NCBI GenBank assembly: GCA_945952575.1
Contig: CAMFIY010000099.1
Span: forward strand, 1-9,002
Reading direction: 5' to 3'
Source of the DNA: an uncultured Leucobacter sp.
GTDB lineage: Bacteria; Actinomycetota; Actinomycetes; Actinomycetales; Microbacteriaceae
Length of the DNA stretch: 9,002 nucleotides
Within the stretch, counting starts at the first letter, position 1; every line of letters begins with the position of its first letter. Of this stretch, positions 5,644 to 9,002 are shown one piece after another. The position numbers were made by a program, and so were the translations under genes. The notes beneath the pieces were generated by a model. It made no database searches. It was not told the origin of the DNA and worked only from the letters and a program-made list of their open reading frames with translations.

Positions 5644-6192
5644 ATGAAGAGACCCAGCGCCGCCACGCTCTTCCTGCTCGTGCCGTTCCTGCTCGTTCCC
5701 TTCCTGCTCGCAGCCTGCGCACCCAATCCTTCGGACATGCCCCCCGCAACCCACACCGATTCCTCAGCGAGTATCGCCCCGACCCAGCAGGAAGTCGAGC
5801 AGGAACCCTCGATAGCCCCCTTCCGCAGAGCGACAGGCGCACTCGCGTCCCTCGATGGAAGGACTTCGGGAAGAGTCTTGGTGACCATGCGGGATTCGGG
5901 CGAGGGCGCAGTCGCTACCGTCGAGTTACTCGAGTTCGAGACGCCCTACTCGAGTCTGGGCCTCGGCGCGTCTCTCACGCCGAGAGGTACGGATCTGTGC
6001 TTCGACGGAGGGCTCCGGTCGGGAGGCGGGGACTTCCGCGCACAAAGCGAGTTGAAGCCTATTCGACTCCCGGCGCGAGTCGAGGGCGAACTCATTCAAG
6101 AGATCGACCTCTACCTCCATACTGACCCCGCGGGCCCATGCCTCAACACCAGTGTCGCCCGAGCCGAACTGCGCTGGTCAGCCCTGGGCTAG
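5644..6192 (+). CDS. Hypothetical secreted lipoprotein
   Basis: I do not recognise the family. The 182-residue protein starts with a lipoprotein signal peptide: KR at 2-3, a hydrophobic run at 8-24 and the lipobox L22-A-A-C25, so the mature protein should be lipid-anchored on the outer face of the membrane through C25. Residues about 26-60 are a Pro/Ser/Thr/Glu-rich linker. Residues about 61-180 look like a small beta-rich domain (GRVLVTM, AVATVELLEFE, EIDLYLHT, ARAELRWSAL) with two cysteines, C119 and C166, that could form a disulfide. ATG at 5644 is chosen over an upstream TTG at 5602 because AGGAG (5633-5637) sits six bases before it and the signal peptide begins there. Codon use differs from the neighbours: AGA/AGG arginine at residues 3, 62, 73, 77 and 114, ATA at 57 and TTA at 95. 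It stands alone after rnpB and converges on the nif3-like gene, so context gives no function. Confidence 0.82.
   Translation: MKRPSAATLFLLVPFLLVPFLLAACAPNPSDMPPATHTDSSASIAPTQQEVEQEPSIAPFRRATGALASLDGRTSGRVLVTMRDSGEGAVATVELLEFETPYSSLGLGASLTPRGTDLCFDGGLRSGGGDFRAQSELKPIRLPARVEGELIQEIDLYLHTDPAGPCLNTSVARAELRWSALG
5671..5710 (+). repeat. 15-nt in-frame tandem repeat in a signal peptide
   Basis: Two full units, TTCCTGCTCGTGCCG and TTCCTGCTCGTTCCC, and a third 10-base partial unit TTCCTGCTCG. They encode FLLVP-FLLVP-FLL in the hydrophobic core of the lipoprotein signal peptide. The unit length keeps the frame, so slippage would lengthen or shorten the hydrophobic stretch by five residues without destroying the gene. 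Confidence 0.85.
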
Positions 6193-6200
6193 GCACCTAC

Positions 6201-6241
6201 GCCGTCCGACGGCTATCTTCAACGCGAGCGTGCAGGCTCGC
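6201..6241. terminator. Hairpin pair between convergent genes, possible bidirectional terminator
   Basis: Two GC-rich inverted repeats lie in the 73-base gap between the convergent lipoprotein and nif3-like genes: GCCGT-CCG-ACGGC (6201-6213) and GCGAGC-GTGCAG-GCTCGC (6224-6241). Neither is followed by a T-run on either strand, so this is not a classical intrinsic terminator; position is the main argument. Confidence 0.38.
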
Positions 6242-6265
6242 AGACCACCAGTTCGACAAGCGTTG

Positions 6266-7081
6266 TCACACCACGAAGTCCCAGGGGTCCGTGCGCACCG
6301 AACTGACGCGGAACTCCACGCCAGGCAGCTCGGCGGAGAGGCGATCCGCCGCGCCCTGCAGCCACAGCGATTCGGCGGCCCAGTGCGCGACGTCGATCAG
6401 CGCCGGCCCGCCCGAGACGAGCGACTGCTCGAGCGACTCCTGCGCAGGATGGTGCCGCAGGTCGCTCGTCACGTAGACGTCGGCCGCCCGCACCGCCGGA
6501 TGACCGAGCAGGCTGTCCCCGGCCCCACCGCACAGCGCGACGCGCGAGACGAGGCGATCCGCATCCCCCGCGACGCGCACGCCGGAGACCGTCTCGGGCA
6601 GCTCTCCCGCGATCCGTGCGGCGAATTCTCGCAACGGCAGCGGATCGGCGAGACGCCCGACCCGCCCGATGCCCGACGTCGGGTCCGCACCGGCCTCGAT
6701 CGGCACCGAGTCGACGAGTCCGAGCCGGGAGGCGAGCACATCGCTCACGCCCCCCTCGGGCGCATCGGCGTTGGTGTGCGCCGCGAGCAGCGCGCAACCG
6801 CCGCGGATCAGCGAGGCGAGCAACGCGCCCTTCGCCGTGTCCTCGGCGATCGTGTGCACCCCCCGCAGCAGCAGCGGATGGTGCGTCAGCAGCACGTCCG
6901 CGTGCCACTCGAGCGCTTCGTCGACCGTGGCTCGCACCGCGTCCACTGCGAGCAGCACCCGGCGGAGCGGGGCCCCGTCGGCGCCCGCGACCAGGCCGAC
7001 CCGGTCCCAGGTCTCGGCCGAACCAGCCGGCCAGAAACCCTCGACCACGCGGCGCAGATCCCCTAGCCCGTATTCGCTCAT
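6266..7081 (-). CDS. Nif3-like dinuclear metal centre protein
   Basis: Member of the NIF3/YbgI/YqfO (DUF34) family, cytoplasmic proteins with two metal ions per active site; some are annotated as GTP cyclohydrolase I type 2, but the true reaction is not established. The 271 residues are a normal length for the short form, without the insert domain of YqfO. Family motifs in order: WDRVGL (25-30), LLTHHPLLLRG with H67-H68, AAHTNAD with H102 and D106, GGAGDSLL (185-192), DVYVTSDLRHHPAQE (201-215), and DVAHWAAE with H233 and E237. All expected metal ligands are present. ATG at 7079-7081 has no Shine-Dalgarno; TAGCCT on the minus strand (7088-7093) ends six bases upstream, suggesting a leaderless mRNA. 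In many actinobacteria this gene sits beside the zinc-ribbon gene; here the two are on opposite strands with rnpB and the lipoprotein gene between them. Confidence 0.94.
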   Translation of the reverse strand: MSEYGLGDLRRVVEGFWPAGSAETWDRVGLVAGADGAPLRRVLLAVDAVRATVDEALEWHADVLLTHHPLLLRGVHTIAEDTAKGALLASLIRGGCALLAAHTNADAPEGGVSDVLASRLGLVDSVPIEAGADPTSGIGRVGRLADPLPLREFAARIAGELPETVSGVRVAGDADRLVSRVALCGGAGDSLLGHPAVRAADVYVTSDLRHHPAQESLEQSLVSGGPALIDVAHWAAESLWLQGAADRLSAELPGVEFRVSSVRTDPWDFVV

Positions 7082-7087
7082 GCGAAG

Positions 7088-7093
7088 AGGCTA
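7088..7093 (-). promoter_or_regulatory. Candidate -10 box; leaderless start of the nif3-like gene
   Basis: On the minus strand this reads TAGCCT, six bases before the ATG at 7081. The spacing puts the transcript start at or next to the start codon, and no ribosome binding site is visible. Confidence 0.4.
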
Positions 7094-7132
7094 CCCGAAC
7101 GCCGCGACGGGGCATCTCAGGGCTGCGCATGG

Positions 7133-7138
7133 GATAAT
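7133..7138 (+). promoter_or_regulatory. Candidate -10 box of the GAPDH gene
   Basis: GATAAT matches TATAAT at five of six positions and lies 69 bases before the ATG at 7208, giving a leader of about 60 nt. A small hairpin, GCGCC-GACAG-GGCGC (7147-7161), falls near the 5' end of that leader. No -35 box is evident. Confidence 0.5.
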
Positions 7139-7207
7139 GGATCCACGCGCCGACAGGGCGCCGGCGGGCAGGCCACACGTACTTACCGGAAGGAAGCCAC
7201 CGTTCAC

Positions 7208-8647
7208 ATGATTCAGCGCGCGGACGCCCATCTCGAGGCCTGGAAGACCAAGCAGGAGCTGGCGGAGCGGATGATCCCGCTGATCGGACAGCTCTATCGG
7301 GATCACGACGTGGTCATGTCCGTGCACGGCCGCAGCCTGGTCGGGCGTTCGGCGATCGACATCATCCGCGCGCACAGCTTCGCGCGCAAGATCGACGAGG
7401 TCGAGCTCCCGCTCGAAGAGACCTCGGCGATCGTGAACGCGCTCGCCACGATCCAGCCCGGCCCGGTCTCCGTCGACCTGGCCCTGCTCGCGAAGGGCTT
7501 CCGCGAGTCGGGCACGGCGGATCTCGACGCCTACCTGCGCGCGGAGCTCGGCGCGTCCCTGCACGCGGAGCGCGGATCCGGCACCGACGTGGTCCTCTAC
7601 GGCTTCGGCCGCATCGGCCGTCTCCTCGCCCGAATCATCATCGACCATGCAGGCAGCGGCAACGGCCTCAACCTGCGCGCCATCGTCGTGCGCAAGGGCG
7701 CGGAGAACGATCTCGTGAAGCGCGCCAATCTGCTGCGCCGGGACTCGGTTCACGGCCCGTTCAACGGCACCATCAAGGTGCTCGAGGACGAGGACGCGAT
7801 CCTCGCCAACGGTGTGCGCATCCAGGTCATCTACTCGGACGATCCGGCGAGCGTCGACTACGCGCAGTACGGCATCGAGGACGCGATCCTGGTCGACAAC
7901 ACCGGCCGCTGGCGCGACGCCGAGGGACTCGGCCAGCACCTGCGCAATCCCGGGATCGCTCGTGTGCTGCTCACCGCACCAGGCAAGGGCGATATGCTCA
8001 ACATCGTCTACGGCGTGAACAACGACATGATCACGGCGGACCACACCATCGTCTCCGCCGCATCCTGCACCACGAACGCCATCACCCCCGTGCTCAAGGT
8101 CCTGAACGACGCCTTCGATGTGCGGCGCGGACACGTCGAGACCGTGCACTCCTACACGAACGATCAGAACCTGATCGACAACTTCCACAAGGGCGACCGC
8201 CGCGGCCGCTCGGCAGCGCTGAACATGGTGCTCACCGAGACCGGCGCGGCGAAAGCCGTCGCGAAGGCGCTGCCCGAGTTCGAGGGCAAGCTCACCGGCA
8301 ACGCGATCCGCGTCCCCACCCCGGACGTCTCCATGGCCGTGCTGAACCTGCAGTTCGGGCGCGAGGTCACCCGCGACGAGATCAACGACCGCCTCGAGCA
8401 GGTCTCCCTCACCGGCAGCCTGCGCACCCAGATCGACTACGTCGAGTCGTCGGAGATCGTCTCGACCGACTTCGTGGGCAGCAACCGCGCCGGCATCGTC
8501 GACGGACTCGCCACGATCGCGACCGGTGACAGCGCCGTCGTCTACGTCTGGTACGACAACGAGTACGGCTACAGCTGCCAGGTGGTACGCGTCATCGAGC
8601 AGCTCGCCGGCATCGATCCGCTGCACCTGCCGGTGCTTCAGTCGTAA
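7208..8647 (+). CDS. gap: Glyceraldehyde-3-phosphate dehydrogenase, long GapB-like form
   Basis: Interconverts glyceraldehyde 3-phosphate and 1,3-bisphosphoglycerate in the cytoplasm. The 479 residues compare with about 335 for classical GAPDH; the extra length is an N-terminal region (1-125) as in C. glutamicum GapB, which serves gluconeogenesis. The GAPDH core begins at DVVLYGFGRIGRLL (127-140, nucleotide-binding GFGRIG). The catalytic motif is SAASCTTNA with C287, and the partner histidine is H314 in HSYTNDQN. GAAKAVAKALPEFEGKLTG and IRVPTPDVSMAVLNL follow, and WYDNEYGYSCQVVRV closes the core. At the end of the second beta strand, where NAD-specific enzymes have Asp, the sequence is AIVVRKG (R162, K163), suggesting NADP use. 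AAGGAAG (7190-7196) is the only ribosome binding site, 11 bases before the ATG, which is rather far. Divergent from the nif3-like gene; a universal stress protein gene follows 57 bases later, possibly cotranscribed. Confidence 0.95.
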   Translation: MIQRADAHLEAWKTKQELAERMIPLIGQLYRDHDVVMSVHGRSLVGRSAIDIIRAHSFARKIDEVELPLEETSAIVNALATIQPGPVSVDLALLAKGFRESGTADLDAYLRAELGASLHAERGSGTDVVLYGFGRIGRLLARIIIDHAGSGNGLNLRAIVVRKGAENDLVKRANLLRRDSVHGPFNGTIKVLEDEDAILANGVRIQVIYSDDPASVDYAQYGIEDAILVDNTGRWRDAEGLGQHLRNPGIARVLLTAPGKGDMLNIVYGVNNDMITADHTIVSAASCTTNAITPVLKVLNDAFDVRRGHVETVHSYTNDQNLIDNFHKGDRRGRSAALNMVLTETGAAKAVAKALPEFEGKLTGNAIRVPTPDVSMAVLNLQFGREVTRDEINDRLEQVSLTGSLRTQIDYVESSEIVSTDFVGSNRAGIVDGLATIATGDSAVVYVWYDNEYGYSCQVVRVIEQLAGIDPLHLPVLQS

Positions 8648-8648
8648 C

Positions 8649-8663
8649 GCGAGCGGCGCTCGC
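8649..8663 (+). terminator. Hairpin after the GAPDH gene
   Basis: GCGAGC-GGC-GCTCGC forms a six-bp GC stem starting right after the TAA stop. It has no T-run, so it could be a weak terminator, an mRNA-stabilising 3' structure or an attenuator before the next gene. The stem is identical to the one at 6224-6241. Confidence 0.35.
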
Positions 8664-8704
8664 CCGCAGCCAAGGTCCACACGCACAACAGGGAGGCAGC
8701 GAAC

Positions 8705-9002
8705 ATGGCCGAGAAGTACATCATCGGAGTCGACGGCTCACAGCACAGCCGTGCGGCACTCGATTGGGGACTCGCGCGAGCCGCCCAGAGCGGAGCGTCC
8801 GTCGAGCTGCTGCACGTGGCGGATGACTCATTCCTCTCCGAGAGCGTCGCATTCCTCTCGGAAGCTCAGGAGGCGTCGGAGAAGATGCTCGCCGCGGAAT
8901 GCCGGTACGCCGCCGACTCCGGCTTCACCGGCACGATCAGCGGCACCGCAGTGGTCGGACATCCCATCGCCGAGGTAGAAGAGGCGTCCAAGCGAGCGGA
9001 CC
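8705..9002 (+). CDS. Universal stress protein (UspA family), 3' end beyond window
   Basis: The first 99 residues of a Usp-fold protein; one domain is normally about 140-150 residues, and many actinobacterial members carry two. It begins with the family's first strand and loop, KYIIGVDGSQHSRAALDWGL (4-23), then a strand ELLHVADD, a helix rich in Glu and Ala, and VVGHPIAEVEEASKRAD at the edge, which normally precedes the DLIVVG strand and the nucleotide-binding G-2x-G-9x-G motif, here out of the window. ATP binding therefore cannot be judged. The ATG at 8705 has GGGAGG (8691-8696) eight bases upstream. The gene lies 57 bases after the GAPDH gene on the same strand and may be read with it. Such proteins are typically induced by starvation or hypoxia in relatives; nothing here shows its own regulation. 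Confidence 0.93.
   Translation, partial: MAEKYIIGVDGSQHSRAALDWGLARAAQSGASVELLHVADDSFLSESVAFLSEAQEASEKMLAAECRYAADSGFTGTISGTAVVGHPIAEVEEASKRAD

Noticed and set aside
7091..8686. A 531-codon minus-strand open frame opposite the GAPDH gene
   Set aside because: It is a mirror of the gap coding frame (Val/Asp/Ala-rich, no motif); GAPDH evidence on the plus strand is decisive.
1..9002. CRISPR arrays, insertion sequences, tRNA genes, phage or defence genes
   Set aside because: No spaced direct repeats, transposase motifs, tRNA-like folds or defence-protein motifs were seen on either strand.

Overview
The window is very GC-rich, densely coded DNA from an actinobacterium. Gene content and start signals (GTG starts, TAGGGT-like -10 boxes a few bases before ATG, an NrtR-nadABC operon, a long GapB-type GAPDH) suggest Microbacteriaceae or a close relative; this assignment is an inference from gene style, not a database result.

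Minus strand, 4247 down to 1: a four-gene de novo NAD operon read nrtR - nadA - nadB - nadC, with nadC running off the left edge. NrtR is a transcriptional repressor built from a dead Nudix domain and a winged helix. A 25-bp imperfect palindrome (4272-4296) just upstream covers the best -10 candidate and is very probably its own operator. NadB oxidises L-aspartate to iminoaspartate, NadA condenses this with dihydroxyacetone phosphate to quinolinate, and NadC converts quinolinate to nicotinate mononucleotide. The genes are packed (10-nt gap, 4-nt overlap, 7-nt overlap), which suggests translational coupling.

Plus strand, 4383-6192: a coiled-coil protein of the C4-type zinc ribbon (DUF164/CdsZ) family in which three of the four zinc cysteines are serine, then the RNase P RNA gene rnpB (5203-5572), then a small orphan lipoprotein with a 15-nt tandem repeat in its signal peptide and unusual codon use.

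6266-7081 (minus) is a Nif3/YbgI-like dinuclear-metal protein, convergent with the lipoprotein gene and divergent from a 479-residue glyceraldehyde-3-phosphate dehydrogenase (7208-8647, plus) of the long, GapB-like class. A universal stress protein gene starts at 8705 and leaves the window at the right edge.

This is mostly core metabolism. I saw no mobile element, CRISPR array, toxin-antitoxin pair, tRNA or defence system. The points most worth a second look are the cysteine-to-serine zinc ribbon, the NrtR operator, the orphan lipoprotein, and the predicted cofactor choice of the long GAPDH. No stretch longer than 300 bases lacks a gene.
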